Below are positions 24,433-32,835 of a DNA stretch of 64,000 nucleotides, piece by piece. The notes beneath the pieces are model-generated. The model ran no database searches. It was given only the letters and a program-made list of their open reading frames with translations, and was not told where the DNA came from. A program made the position numbers and the translations under genes. Positions within the stretch are counted from its first letter, which is position 1. Each line of letters starts with the position of its first letter. Location of the stretch: positions 125,544-189,543 of the forward strand of contig JAJZDI010000004.1 of NCBI GenBank assembly GCA_021806045.1, written 5' to 3'. The stretch comes from Actinomycetes bacterium (GTDB lineage: Bacteria > Actinomycetota > Acidimicrobiia > Acidimicrobiales > RAAP-2).

Positions 24433-25140
24433 TCAGGTGAAGGTGACGTGTCCCATCATCCAGCCGTCGGTGTTCATCGCTCCGCCCATGCCCGTCTCCC
24501 CGCTCCCGCACGGAGCGGCGCACAGCCAGTCGAAGGTCCCCTTCTTCGTCACCCGGAAGGTGAACGTGACGGTGACCGGGTGGCTGGACGACTGGGCCGC
24601 CGGAATGGGCACGTTGATCAGGAGCCCGGGGATGGTGAAGGTGTGGGCCACCTGGTCGTTCGGGATGCTGTGCACCGGCGAGCCGTCGACCAGCTCGGTG
24701 CCACCCGTGGTCGCCCCGTAGGTGGCGTCGGCGCCCCACACCTGGCCCCACGGCGACGCCGGCGGCAGCGGCGCGGTCCCGTCGTCGTAGCTGACGATCG
24801 TCAGCACCACGGTGGCGCCGGCCGGGGCGGTGAAGCCGGAGGGGGAGTAGCGGGGCCACCCGGACCGCCCGTCCATCTTCCCCGTCTGGATCTCCATCGT
24901 GCGGTGGACGGTCACCGTGCTCGCCGTCAGCCCGGCTGTCGACGATCCGTTCCCGCTCGCGCTCGACGACGAGCAGGCGGCGAGGGACAGGGCGATCGTG
25001 GCCCCGGCTCCCAGCACCGCCGCCGTGCGCAGGAGGGACCGGTGACGGCTACCGGCGCCCTCGTGCCGGCGGGCCGGCAGGCGAGCGGGGTCACCCCCCG
25101 CTCGCCTGCCTCCCTTCTGATGGTGCCCTACCGGTGTCAT
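24433..25140 (-). CDS. Cupredoxin lipoprotein B
   Basis: 235 residues: a basic leader with TAAVLGAGATIALSLAAC (lipobox), then an N-terminal segment similar to lipoprotein A (GKMDGRSGWPRYSPSGFTAP) and a C-terminal cupredoxin domain. Putative copper ligands are His in VAHTFTIPGLLINVPIP, the Cys pair in WLCAAPCG, and Met in DGWMMG. The second His of ordinary blue copper sites is not evident. The ATG is preceded by AAGGAGGAG. It is 57 nt after lipoprotein A and 65 nt before the Fe-S gene, within one operon. Confidence 0.85.
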   Translation of the reverse strand: MTPVGHHQKGGRRAGGDPARLPARRHEGAGSRHRSLLRTAAVLGAGATIALSLAACSSSSASGNGSSTAGLTASTVTVHRTMEIQTGKMDGRSGWPRYSPSGFTAPAGATVVLTIVSYDDGTAPLPPASPWGQVWGADATYGATTGGTELVDGSPVHSIPNDQVAHTFTIPGLLINVPIPAAQSSSHPVTVTFTFRVTKKGTFDWLCAAPCGSGETGMGGAMNTDGWMMGHVTFT

Positions 25141-25196
25141 GCCCTGCTCCTCCTTCGCCCTCGAGATATCCTGCGCGCTTTCCGTGGACGGTCGGC

Positions 25197-25841
25197 TCAC
25201 GCCACCGTCAGGTTGCCCTCCATGTAGCCCATGGTCGCCATGGGGCCACTCATGCCGTCAGAGCCGCTGCCGCACGGAGCCATGCACTTCCAGGTGAAGG
25301 TGCCGGCCTTGGTCGCCTTGAAGCTGAACGTCACGACCAGCGGCTTCTGCTCGCTGTTGGCAGCTGCCGTCGGTGCCACGCCGTAGGGCACGTTGATCCC
25401 GAGCTGGGGCACGGTGAAGGTGTGGGCCACGTCGGAGGCGGCGACGGTGGTGACCGGCTGGCCGCCCTCGGTCAGGTCGGCGACACCGGTGGCCTTGGTG
25501 TAGATCGCCATGTTCGACGGGAGCGGGGCGGTGCCCGTGTCGTAGCTGTAGATGGTCATGTCGACCGTGGCGCCCTTCGGCACGGTGATGTCCGACGGCT
25601 GGTACATGGGCCACCCGCTGTGATTGACCATCCCGCCGTCCATCACGACCGTGGCCACGTGCACGGTGACGGGGGGAGGGGCGGTGGTGGTGTTGCTGGC
25701 GCTGCTGTTCGAGCTGCAGGCGGTCAGTGCCCCGCCGGCAGCCAGTGCGCCGGCGGCGACCAACAGCCAGCGCCGGCCACGGCCCGCCCGGCTGCGGCCA
25801 GCCTGAGCAGACATCGCATCTCCCCGAGTTGCAGTATCCAT
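25197..25841 (-). CDS. Cupredoxin lipoprotein A (first gene of operon)
   Basis: 214 residues with signal WLLVAAGALAAGGALTAC (lipobox Cys) and one cupredoxin domain preceded by HSGWPMYQPSDITVPKGATV. Candidate ligands: His in VAHTFTVPQLGINVPYG, the Cys pair in WKCMAPCG, and Met in MGYMEGNLTV. It is a clear paralogue of B and more distantly of C, with a shared W-x-C-x-x-P-C-G and G-[YW]-M-x-G signature. The upstream ATG with AAGGAGGT is favoured over an internal ATG nine codons later. As first gene it should show the operon promoter upstream. Confidence 0.85.
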   Translation of the reverse strand: MDTATRGDAMSAQAGRSRAGRGRRWLLVAAGALAAGGALTACSSNSSASNTTTAPPPVTVHVATVVMDGGMVNHSGWPMYQPSDITVPKGATVDMTIYSYDTGTAPLPSNMAIYTKATGVADLTEGGQPVTTVAASDVAHTFTVPQLGINVPYGVAPTAAANSEQKPLVVTFSFKATKAGTFTWKCMAPCGSGSDGMSGPMATMGYMEGNLTVA

Positions 25842-26162
25842 GCGGACCCAACCTCCTTGGCTCTACGCAGCGCATGGTGCGCCACGCTGGTCCGGTACCG
25901 GATCGCCCCAACGGCTCTGCCGGCACCTTCAGCGATTCTGCGGAAGGACCGTCGCGCAGGGCAGCGAGCTACCACCGTGAACGCGCCCCGTAATTCCTTG
26001 GTGGGGTGGTTCGGTGTTTCCCGTAACGGGGGCGGGCGGGTGCGGCGTAGTGCCAGGAGTGCGACGCCGAGACGGGCGTGGGGCCCGGGCCGGGTACGGG
26101 CGTGGGGCGTGGGGCGTGGGGCCCGGGACCAGCCCTACGGGCCCGGGACCAGGCGCGAGAAC
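25842..26162. other. Intergenic region upstream of the cupredoxin operon
   Basis: About 320 nt between the operon and the end of the second kinase gene. It holds a 12-bp perfect palindrome, a small GCGCA-TGG-TGCGC hairpin and, towards 26090-26130, a G-rich run made of repeated GGGCGTG units. No gene is recognised. The operon promoter is expected here but I cannot assign boxes with confidence. Confidence 0.5.
25891..25902. promoter_or_regulatory. Palindrome upstream of the cupredoxin operon
   Basis: TCCGGTACCGGA is a perfect 12-bp palindrome 50 nt upstream of the first cupredoxin ATG. Its place fits an operator for a dimeric regulator such as one of the flanking NarL-type proteins, but such symmetry is not rare in GC-rich DNA. 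Confidence 0.35.
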
Positions 26163-27542
26163 TCAGCTGTGGGGCACGGTCACGGCGACCGTCGTCCCTC
26201 CCTGACGGCCCGGCCCCACCTCCAGGTGGGCACCGACGGCGTCGGCACGCTCCCGCATGCCGAGAAGGCCCAGACCGGGTGGTGCGTCCGTGACGATCCC
26301 GGTGCCGTCATCGGCGATGGTGGCTCGGCACTCCTCGGGCGAGAAGGCCAGGCAGACGTTGATGTGGGTGGCACCGGAATGGCGCTCGGCGTTGCGCACC
26401 GACTCCTGGACGATCCGGAAGACAGCCAACTCCACCTGGGGAGCCAACCGCCTCGGGGTCCCTTCCACGTCCAGCGTCCGGACCGCATCGCCGTTGGTCT
26501 CGTCGAGGAGCGCCTCCACGGCGGCGACCAGCCCCAGGTCATCGAGGACGGGCGGCCGCAGGCCTCGTGCCAGCGCCCGTAGTTCGGCGATCACGTCGAT
26601 CGCTTCCTGGCGGGCGTCACGGATGGGATCGGCCAGTGCCTCACCGCCGCCTGCCAGGCCGGCGGCCCGTTCGGCTGCCAGCAGTCGCTGCGACAGGTGG
26701 ACCAGGCGCTGGACCGGCTCGTCGTGGAGCTCCTGGGAGATCCGACGGCGCTCGTCCTCCTGCACTTTGACCAGGTCGTTCGCGTAGGCGCGGGCGCTGC
26801 GTCCCTCGCGTGCCTCCGCGGTCACGTCATGGAGCACGACCTGGACGGTCTGCTCACCGGGGGTGCCGAGACCCGCCACCACGGTGGACTGGACCCGGAA
26901 CTCGCGGGCGTCGTTCCCGGTCCCCACCACCAGGGAGTGGGCCGGCGCCGCGCCGTCGACGTCGGTCGTGCGCCATCCGTCCTCGATGCCCACCTCGGCA
27001 GCCGGGCTGCCCGTGATCGTGTCGCCGAACACCTCCCGGGCCGCTGGATTGGCCAGGACCACCGTGCCCGCCGCGTCGATGAGCAGGGTGGGGGACGCAT
27101 GAGCGTCGAGCAGGCTCCGGTAACGCTGCTCCGCTGCCTGGTGCTCGGCATCGGCACGCTCGGCCGTGGCGCGAGCGGCACGCTCCCGCTCGATGCGGAA
27201 CCCGACCAGGACGGCGACCGCCGTGATCAGGGTCAATTCGAGGACGTCGGCGAACGGTTGGCCCTCGTCGTTGGGCAGCAGCAGGTCCGGCATCCAGATG
27301 ACCCATGCCCACAGAGCAGTGGCCACCGACGGCCCGAGCCCGAAGGCCGCCGCTGCGTAGCCGATCGGGACGAGCAGCAACCCGACCGTCTCCGAGGCCG
27401 GGAACGGTGTGGAGCGCAGGACGCCGACCTGGTCTCCGAGCAGGTGGAAGGCGGCGATCAGGAGCAGGACGACCTGGACGACCCAGAAGCGCGGGTCGCG
27501 CAACGGGGGGTGGAGCGCATCACGCCAGGCGCGGGCGATCAT
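26163..27542 (-). CDS. NarX-type sensor histidine kinase with PAS domain (system 2)
   Basis: 459 residues with the same plan as the kinase at 17.2 kb: membrane segments FWVVQVVLLLIAAFHLLG, TVGLLLVPIGYAAAAFGLG, TALWAWVIWMPDLLL and LTLITAVAVLVGFRIE, a PAS-like domain (RYRSLLDAHASPTLLIDAAG), then His273 in ELHDEPVQRL and the HATPase (ESVRNAERHSGA, DDGTGI, LGLLGMRERA). The first span is nearly identical in pattern to that of system 1 (PRFWVVQ versus PAFWVVQ). Start chosen at the ATG overlapping the response-regulator stop (ATGA). No periplasmic sensor domain is visible. Confidence 0.9.
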   Translation of the reverse strand: MIARAWRDALHPPLRDPRFWVVQVVLLLIAAFHLLGDQVGVLRSTPFPASETVGLLLVPIGYAAAAFGLGPSVATALWAWVIWMPDLLLPNDEGQPFADVLELTLITAVAVLVGFRIERERAARATAERADAEHQAAEQRYRSLLDAHASPTLLIDAAGTVVLANPAAREVFGDTITGSPAAEVGIEDGWRTTDVDGAAPAHSLVVGTGNDAREFRVQSTVVAGLGTPGEQTVQVVLHDVTAEAREGRSARAYANDLVKVQEDERRRISQELHDEPVQRLVHLSQRLLAAERAAGLAGGGEALADPIRDARQEAIDVIAELRALARGLRPPVLDDLGLVAAVEALLDETNGDAVRTLDVEGTPRRLAPQVELAVFRIVQESVRNAERHSGATHINVCLAFSPEECRATIADDGTGIVTDAPPGLGLLGMRERADAVGAHLEVGPGRQGGTTVAVTVPHS

Positions 27543-28234
27543 CCCGATGGCGGACCCGAGGCCGGCGCCACCCCGTGGCGCGCCGCCCACAGTGCGGCTT
27601 CGGTCCGGGATGCCACCCCCAGCTTGGCCAGGAGCTCTGTCACGTAGCCTTCGACGGTCCGGACGTTGAGGCCCAGCTCCTCGGCCGCACGGCGGTTGGT
27701 CCACCCGCTGGCCAGGCAGGTCAACACCTGCAGCTCCCTGGTGGTGAACCCGGCCAGTGCGGGTGGATCGCTGCGTAGCGCCGGATGGGACAGCAGGTGC
27801 ACGAGGCTCTGGTCGAGAACGATGGCGCCGGCGGCGACAGCGCGGACGGCGCCGGCCAACTCGTCGCTGGTGGCCGTCTTCAACAGGTAGCCGGAGGCAC
27901 CCCGGGTGACGGCCTCGGTGACGTACGCCGGGTCGTCGAAGGCGCTCACGATCAGCACCCGGACGGCGATCCCGTCCCGTTGGGTCGCCGCCAGGATGTC
28001 CAGGCCGCTGCCGTCCCCCAGGCGGAAGTCCACCAGGGCCACCTGCGGGGCCGTCGACGCCACCACCGCTGTTGCCTCGGCCACCGACGAGGCGACGCCG
28101 ACGACCTCGAGATCGGCATGCTGGGCCAGCAGCTCGCAGATCCCCTCCCGAACCAGTGCGTGGTCGTCCACCACCACCACCCGGATCGGGCGGCTCGGCG
28201 ACTGCCCGTCGCCCGACGGATCCCGAGAGTCCAC
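27539..28234 (-). CDS. NarL/FixJ-type response regulator (system 2)
   Basis: 231 residues. Receiver: D23-D24, phospho-acceptor D69 in VALVDFRLGDG, and Lys in SGYLLKTATSDEL. LuxR-type HTH: FTTRELQVLTCLASGWTNRRAAEELGLNVRTVEGYVTELLAKLG. The C-terminal SRTEAALWA is shared with system 1, so the two regulators are close paralogues. It is coupled to its kinase by a 4-nt overlap. The pair reads towards the cupredoxin operon on the same strand, which makes it the nearest candidate regulator. Confidence 0.92.
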   Translation of the reverse strand: MDSRDPSGDGQSPSRPIRVVVVDDHALVREGICELLAQHADLEVVGVASSVAEATAVVASTAPQVALVDFRLGDGSGLDILAATQRDGIAVRVLIVSAFDDPAYVTEAVTRGASGYLLKTATSDELAGAVRAVAAGAIVLDQSLVHLLSHPALRSDPPALAGFTTRELQVLTCLASGWTNRRAAEELGLNVRTVEGYVTELLAKLGVASRTEAALWAARHGVAPASGPPSG

Positions 28235-28489
28235 GGCCCGAGATTAAGCCCGCGAGATCCCGGGCGGGAGCGAGGAATCACGGGTAACACCTCCGAGTTC
28301 CCACGGTTTTCACGCTGCCGCCCGCCACACGCTGGGCAGACCATGGGATCGAGAGGGACGAGAGGGCCCGTTCGGCCCCGACCCGGCAGCGCCGATCGGG
28401 GCATCTGCGGTGCCGGGCACGTCCCCGGAAGGTGGCAGTGGGGCCGCACGGCACCCGAGCCGATGGACCAGCAGGAAGGGTGCGAAGCG

Positions 28490-28744
28490 ATGGCGTGGCT
28501 GACGGGTTTCGTCCTGGGGGTCGTGGGGCTGGCCGTGGTGGCCGTCGTCGCCGAGTGGCTGATCGTCGGGGTGGGCGCCGTGGTGGTCGCCACTCGGAGG
28601 AGCGCCTGGGGCCGCACCGACCCCACCAGCCCGAGGAACCTCGAGCGCTCGTTCGCACCTGACGACGTGTCCGACCTGCGGACCCGCTTCGCAGACCTGC
28701 TGGCCGCTCCCCCGCCGGCGTCCCCGCCCCGGTCGCCGCGCTGA
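28490..28744 (+). CDS. Small single-span membrane protein, unknown
   Basis: 84 residues: an N-terminal membrane helix (VLGVVGLAVVAVVAEWLIVGVGAVVVA) followed by a polar tail ending in PPPASPPRSPR. A ribosome site, GGAAGG, lies about 11 nt before the ATG. I know no family for it. It may be a genuine small protein or a chance open frame in a 560-nt gap; the hydrophobic start and ribosome site slightly favour the former. Confidence 0.4.
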   Translation: MAWLTGFVLGVVGLAVVAVVAEWLIVGVGAVVVATRRSAWGRTDPTSPRNLERSFAPDDVSDLRTRFADLLAAPPPASPPRSPR

Positions 28745-28796
28745 CGGCGCCGAGGAGGCCTCCGAAGCAGCGGGAACCGTCCCGCCACGCCGACGC

Positions 28797-29552
28797 TCAG
28801 CGCTGCTGCAGCCGGAGGTGCTGGAACAGCACCGACCGTCGTACCTCGAAGCCGAGGTGCCGATAGAGACGGGCTGCTTCCACGTTGTCCGCCGCCACGT
28901 GCAGGAAGGGGATCTCCCCGCGGCCGGCGATCGCCGCCGCCACCGCCCGCACCAGCCGGCTCGCGAGGCCCTGTCCACGAGCGGTCGGGAGGGTGGCCAC
29001 CGCGCTGATCTCCGCGTGGCCCGGTGGTCGCATTCGCTCACCGGCCATGGCCACCAACCGGCCGTCCACCCGGAGTCCCAGATAGCCCCCCAACGTCACC
29101 GTCTCCTCCAGGAACGGCCCCGGTCTGGTCCTCTCGATAAGCGCCAGCATCTCGTCGACGTCAGCCGACCCCAGGGTCACGGCCAGGGGGTCGGGCTCGG
29201 AACGCACATCCGTCCCCACCATCTGGAGTGCCATGCCCTCCCGCACCGCCTGCCACCCCGCCGGCACGACCAGCCGGTCGCCGGTGACGCCGACCGAGCC
29301 GCCAGGACCCACGACCCTCGCCATGTCGACCCACGCCTCGGTGAGCGCGTCGCCCCCGGCGGAGATCGCTCCGGGGTGGAGCGCACCGAACGGCGCAACG
29401 GTCGCCCGGTAGCGGACGGCCGCCCCATCAGCGATGGCCACGGCCTGCTGGGGCCCGGTGAGGGCGTGCCAGACGGCATGGTCGAGCACGCGCTCTCCCT
29501 CAGCCCGGACGCGTTCCCTCGCACCGGCAGGTGCGTCCCCTCCACCCGTCAT
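28797..29552 (-). CDS. GNAT-family N-acetyltransferase (FR47-like)
   Basis: 251 residues. The C-terminal GNAT fold has the acetyl-CoA loop in ATLPTARGQGLASRLVRAVAAA (Q/R-x-x-G-x-G/A type), the beta-4 strand LGLRVDGRLVAMAGERM, and the terminal NVEAARLYRHLGFEVRR typical of the family. The N-terminal half is a divergent second GNAT-like lobe. The substrate is unknown. Start chosen at MTGGGDAP because the leader upstream is low-complexity. Confidence 0.82.
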   Translation of the reverse strand: MTGGGDAPAGARERVRAEGERVLDHAVWHALTGPQQAVAIADGAAVRYRATVAPFGALHPGAISAGGDALTEAWVDMARVVGPGGSVGVTGDRLVVPAGWQAVREGMALQMVGTDVRSEPDPLAVTLGSADVDEMLALIERTRPGPFLEETVTLGGYLGLRVDGRLVAMAGERMRPPGHAEISAVATLPTARGQGLASRLVRAVAAAIAGRGEIPFLHVAADNVEAARLYRHLGFEVRRSVLFQHLRLQQR

Positions 29553-29583
29553 CGGCGGTAGGCGAGCGGGCGGCAGAACCCGC

Positions 29584-30597
29584 TCACGGCTCGGTCGCCG
29601 GCTGGGGCGGCACACCACCGGCCACGGCAGCCACCTCCGCCACCCCGGCTGCCCCAGCCACCCCGGCTGCCCCAGCCATCAGGTGACCGGCCTCCGCCTG
29701 TTCTCCCGCCCGACCAGCCGACTTCGACCGCAGCCCCGATGCCAGCACCTCGTCGACCGCGCCGCTCACCATCGGGGAGCGGGCCAAGGCCACCGCTCCA
29801 GCGCACAGCACGATCAGGGCGAGCGCCTCACCCGCCAGGTCGACCGGCGCGGTGCGGATCCGGTCGCCGAACGCGGCAACGCCTACGACGATGCTGGCCA
29901 GGGGGTTGACCGTCACGATGGCCGCCCTCGATGCTGCGATCGGCCCGGCGTGAAGCGCCGCCTGGAGGAGGAAAAACCCGACCCCGCCGGTGACGGCGAT
30001 GGCGTACACCTGCCAGGCAGCGAGGACGTGCCCCCACCCGTGGGTGATGATCTCGGTGGTGGACTTCGTGGTCGAGGCGTTGTAGGCGAAGAGTGCTGCC
30101 GCCGCCGTTCCGAGGGCTGCGGCGCGCCACCACCGAGGACCGCGCCGGGCCACGATCACCAGGAGGACCGCGACAGCGACGGCCGCCCCGGTCACCACCA
30201 GCCATGCCGTGGTCGACGGTTGGTGGACCGACACCCGGGGTCGGGCGACGACGAGGAACGCCACCAACCCGCCGACGATCGCCCCAGCACCGACCCACTC
30301 GGATCGCCCCGGCCGCTGGTGGAAGAAGACGGCCAGAATGCCGACCAGGAACAACAGGTCCAGGGTGAGGAGCGGTTGCACCTGGGTGAGGTCGCCGAAG
30401 CGGAGCGCCGTGGCCTGGAGGGCGAACTGTCCCAGGAGGAGGGCGAACCCGAGGAGCCACACACCCCGGCGCAGCGCATGGCCGAGGAGGCCCAGACGCA
30501 TCGTCGCGTCGGCAGGGGCCGACTCCACCCCGAGCCGTTGGAGGACCCCGGCGGTCGCGCTGACCAGCGCCGCGGTGGCCGCCAGCACGTAGACCAT
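29584..30597 (-). CDS. EamA/DMT-type transporter
   Basis: A ten-span membrane protein of 337 residues with the two-fold EamA-like arrangement: first half with VLAATAALVSATAGVLQRLG, TALRFGDLTQVQPLLTLDLLFLVGILAVFF; second half with FLLQAALHAGPIAASRAAIVTVNPLASIVVGVAAFGD. The conserved Pro-containing segments before helices 4 and 9 match drug/metabolite transporters. A 60-residue Ala/Gly-rich tail is probably cytoplasmic. The exported solute is unknown. The divergent DMFase-like gene begins about 60 nt away. Confidence 0.85.
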   Translation of the reverse strand: MVYVLAATAALVSATAGVLQRLGVESAPADATMRLGLLGHALRRGVWLLGFALLLGQFALQATALRFGDLTQVQPLLTLDLLFLVGILAVFFHQRPGRSEWVGAGAIVGGLVAFLVVARPRVSVHQPSTTAWLVVTGAAVAVAVLLVIVARRGPRWWRAAALGTAAAALFAYNASTTKSTTEIITHGWGHVLAAWQVYAIAVTGGVGFFLLQAALHAGPIAASRAAIVTVNPLASIVVGVAAFGDRIRTAPVDLAGEALALIVLCAGAVALARSPMVSGAVDEVLASGLRSKSAGRAGEQAEAGHLMAGAAGVAGAAGVAEVAAVAGGVPPQPATEP

Positions 30598-30655
30598 CGA
30601 CCGAGCGTAGTGCCGCACGGCCCCGATGGCCGGGGCGCCGGTATGGTGAGCCTCC

Positions 30656-32521
30656 GTGGCCAGCGTCCGTGACGAGGATCCCACCGAGCCAGGACCGGCC
30701 GACGACGGACACCGCCGCGACCCGGGCGCAGAGCGTGGGGAGGCCACGACCACCGACGCCGACGACTCAGGTCCGGGGGACGTCGGCACTGCGGCACCGC
30801 CGCCGGGGCTCGACCGGCGGCGCTTCCTGACCGGTGCGCTCGTCGCCGGAGGCGCGCTCGTGGCAGGGGCCGGCGCCTACGGGGTCGTCCGAGCCGAGTC
30901 GACCGGCTCCAACACGAAGGCCCGCACCAGGCCTCGTGCGACGAGGCAGCCGGGATCGCCGTCGAGCACCTCGACCACCGTGCCGGGCCCGGCGCTGGCC
31001 CGAACGTCGTCAGGCGTCCTCCTGCCCATCTCGCCTGCCATCGTTGCCGAGAACGCCAAGCCAGGCCATGCGTGGTGGGTCACGACCCCGCAGCGCGCCG
31101 GTGACATCGAAGGCTTCGCCGACCGGGTGAGCGCCCAGTCCGGTGACGCCGTCACACTCTTCGTGAGCACCAAGGCCGCCCACTTCCACGTCGAGGCCTA
31201 CCGGATGGGCTACTACGACCGTGTCGGGGCGCGGCTCGTATGGCAGTCCGACGAGGTGACCGGCATCCGCCAGCCAGCACCGAGCCTGGTGTCGCCGACC
31301 AACACCATCGAGTGCCACTGGTCACCGTCGCTCACCTTCACGGTGGACGACACCTGGCCTCCGGGGGCCTACCTGCTCAAGCTGGTCGGCGTCACCAGCG
31401 AGCAGCAGTTCGTCCCCCTCTGCGTCCGCGACGACAGCTCGCACGCGGCGGTGGTCATCCAGCACAGTGTGACCACCTGGCAGGCCTACAACCGGTGGGG
31501 GGGGTACAGCCTGTACTTCGGCAACGCCGGTGGACAGTTGTCCTACGTGCACGCGCCCGGTCCCGGGGGGAGCTTCGCCGACCGGGCCCGGATCGTCTCC
31601 TTCGATCGCCCCTATGACCACGACTGGGCATCGGGCGCGGCGGACTTCGTCGGCAACGAGCTCCCCGTCCTCTACCAAGCGGAGCGCCTCGGTCTCGACG
31701 TCACCTACTGGACCGACGTCGACTTCCATGCCCGGCCCCAGCTCCTCACCAACCATCGCGCCCTCGTCAGCCTCGGCCACGACGAATACTGGTCGCTGCA
31801 GATGCGAGACGGTGCACGTCAAGCGCTCGATGCGGGGACGAACCTGGCGTTCCTCGGTGCCAACGCCTCCTACCGGCAGATCCGCATGCAGCCCTCAGCG
31901 CTCGGGCCCGACCGCCAGCAGGTCTGCTACAAGTCGGCGACCGAGGACCCCATGTACGGGGTCGACGACGCCATCGTGACCGTGAACTGGCCGCAGCCCC
32001 CGGTGTCGCGTCCCGAGTGCCGGCTCATCGGCAGCACCTACCAGGACATCGGCGCCCGTGCCGACCTGGTGGTCGGCGATCCCGCGTCGTGGCTGTTCCA
32101 GGGGACCGGGCTGGCGGCCGGCCAGCGCCTGCCCCTCGTCGTCCAGGGCGAGTTCGACCGCTACGTCCCCGGCCAGGAGGGCCCGGCCAACGTCGACGTC
32201 CTCGCCCACTCGCTCGTGGCAAACCGGGGCGGCAACTACTCCGACGTCACGTGGTACACGACTCCGTCCGGTGGAGGCGTCTTCGACTCGGGTACAGCCA
32301 CCTGGGTCGGCTCCATCACGGGTGACTCGGACATTCCGGGAAATGTCCTCCCTCCGGCCAGTCCGGCCGTCGTGCAACCGCTCCAGCGGGCGATGGAGAA
32401 CCTCTACGCCGTCATCGCCATCGGGCCGGCCAGCGCCAGCCACCCGTCGACGGGCACGTGGCGATCCGCCTACCGCACGTCAGGTTCGGTCCCGGTGGGC
32501 ACGCCGAGCAACGCCGACTAG
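30656..32521 (+). CDS. TAT-secreted protein with N,N-dimethylformamidase beta-subunit-like domain
   Basis: 621 residues. The N-terminal 60 residues are acidic and disordered, then a TAT signal DRRRFLTGALVAGGALVAGA. The mature protein has an immunoglobulin-like lobe (GDAVTLFVSTKAAHFHVEAYRMGYYD) and the catalytic-like glutamine-amidotransferase-fold lobe of DmfA2, with NRWGGYSLY, VSFDRPYDHDW, DVTYWTDVDFH, RALVSLGHDEYWS and LAFLGANASYRQIR. True dimethylformamidase hydrolyses DMF with a small partner subunit, which is absent here. Secreted homologues of this type are common in Actinomycetota and their substrates are unknown. The last 4 nt overlap the convergent small membrane gene. Confidence 0.85.
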   Translation: MASVRDEDPTEPGPADDGHRRDPGAERGEATTTDADDSGPGDVGTAAPPPGLDRRRFLTGALVAGGALVAGAGAYGVVRAESTGSNTKARTRPRATRQPGSPSSTSTTVPGPALARTSSGVLLPISPAIVAENAKPGHAWWVTTPQRAGDIEGFADRVSAQSGDAVTLFVSTKAAHFHVEAYRMGYYDRVGARLVWQSDEVTGIRQPAPSLVSPTNTIECHWSPSLTFTVDDTWPPGAYLLKLVGVTSEQQFVPLCVRDDSSHAAVVIQHSVTTWQAYNRWGGYSLYFGNAGGQLSYVHAPGPGGSFADRARIVSFDRPYDHDWASGAADFVGNELPVLYQAERLGLDVTYWTDVDFHARPQLLTNHRALVSLGHDEYWSLQMRDGARQALDAGTNLAFLGANASYRQIRMQPSALGPDRQQVCYKSATEDPMYGVDDAIVTVNWPQPPVSRPECRLIGSTYQDIGARADLVVGDPASWLFQGTGLAAGQRLPLVVQGEFDRYVPGQEGPANVDVLAHSLVANRGGNYSDVTWYTTPSGGGVFDSGTATWVGSITGDSDIPGNVLPPASPAVVQPLQRAMENLYAVIAIGPASASHPSTGTWRSAYRTSGSVPVGTPSNAD

Positions 32522-32835
32522 GAGGGCTCCTCCCGCCCCGGTGCGCCACCCGGCGGCGCCTGCCGGCGGGCAGCCCGGACGAGGGACAGGCCGAGGACGG
32601 CGACGAGGGCCACCGGTAGGAGCACGGCGGCCAGGGCGCGGGCTCCGTGGTCGACACACAACGCTCCCGTGGCGCCGAGCACGACCACGGCGCCGACGAA
32701 GAGCTCCGGGGTGTCGCCGACCAGGAACTCCCACCAGAACGACCCGAACGCCGCCACGGCACGCACCGCTGCCGGTCGCCGACGCTGGCCGGACCTGTCT
32801 GCGCGAGAAGGCGCTCTCCCCCGGATCACGTTCAC
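32518..32835 (-). CDS. Small two-span membrane protein coupled to the GDT1-like gene
   Basis: 105 residues with a basic N-terminus, then FGSFWWEFLVGDTPELFVGAVVVLGATGAL and ALAAVLLPVALVAVLGLSLV. The GTG start overlaps the stop of the upstream membrane gene (GTGA), so both are made together and may interact. I do not recognise a family. The W-W-E-F-L-V-G-D-x-P-E segment may be useful for homology searches. Confidence 0.65.
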   Translation of the reverse strand: MNVIRGRAPSRADRSGQRRRPAAVRAVAAFGSFWWEFLVGDTPELFVGAVVVLGATGALCVDHGARALAAVLLPVALVAVLGLSLVRAARRQAPPGGAPGREEPS

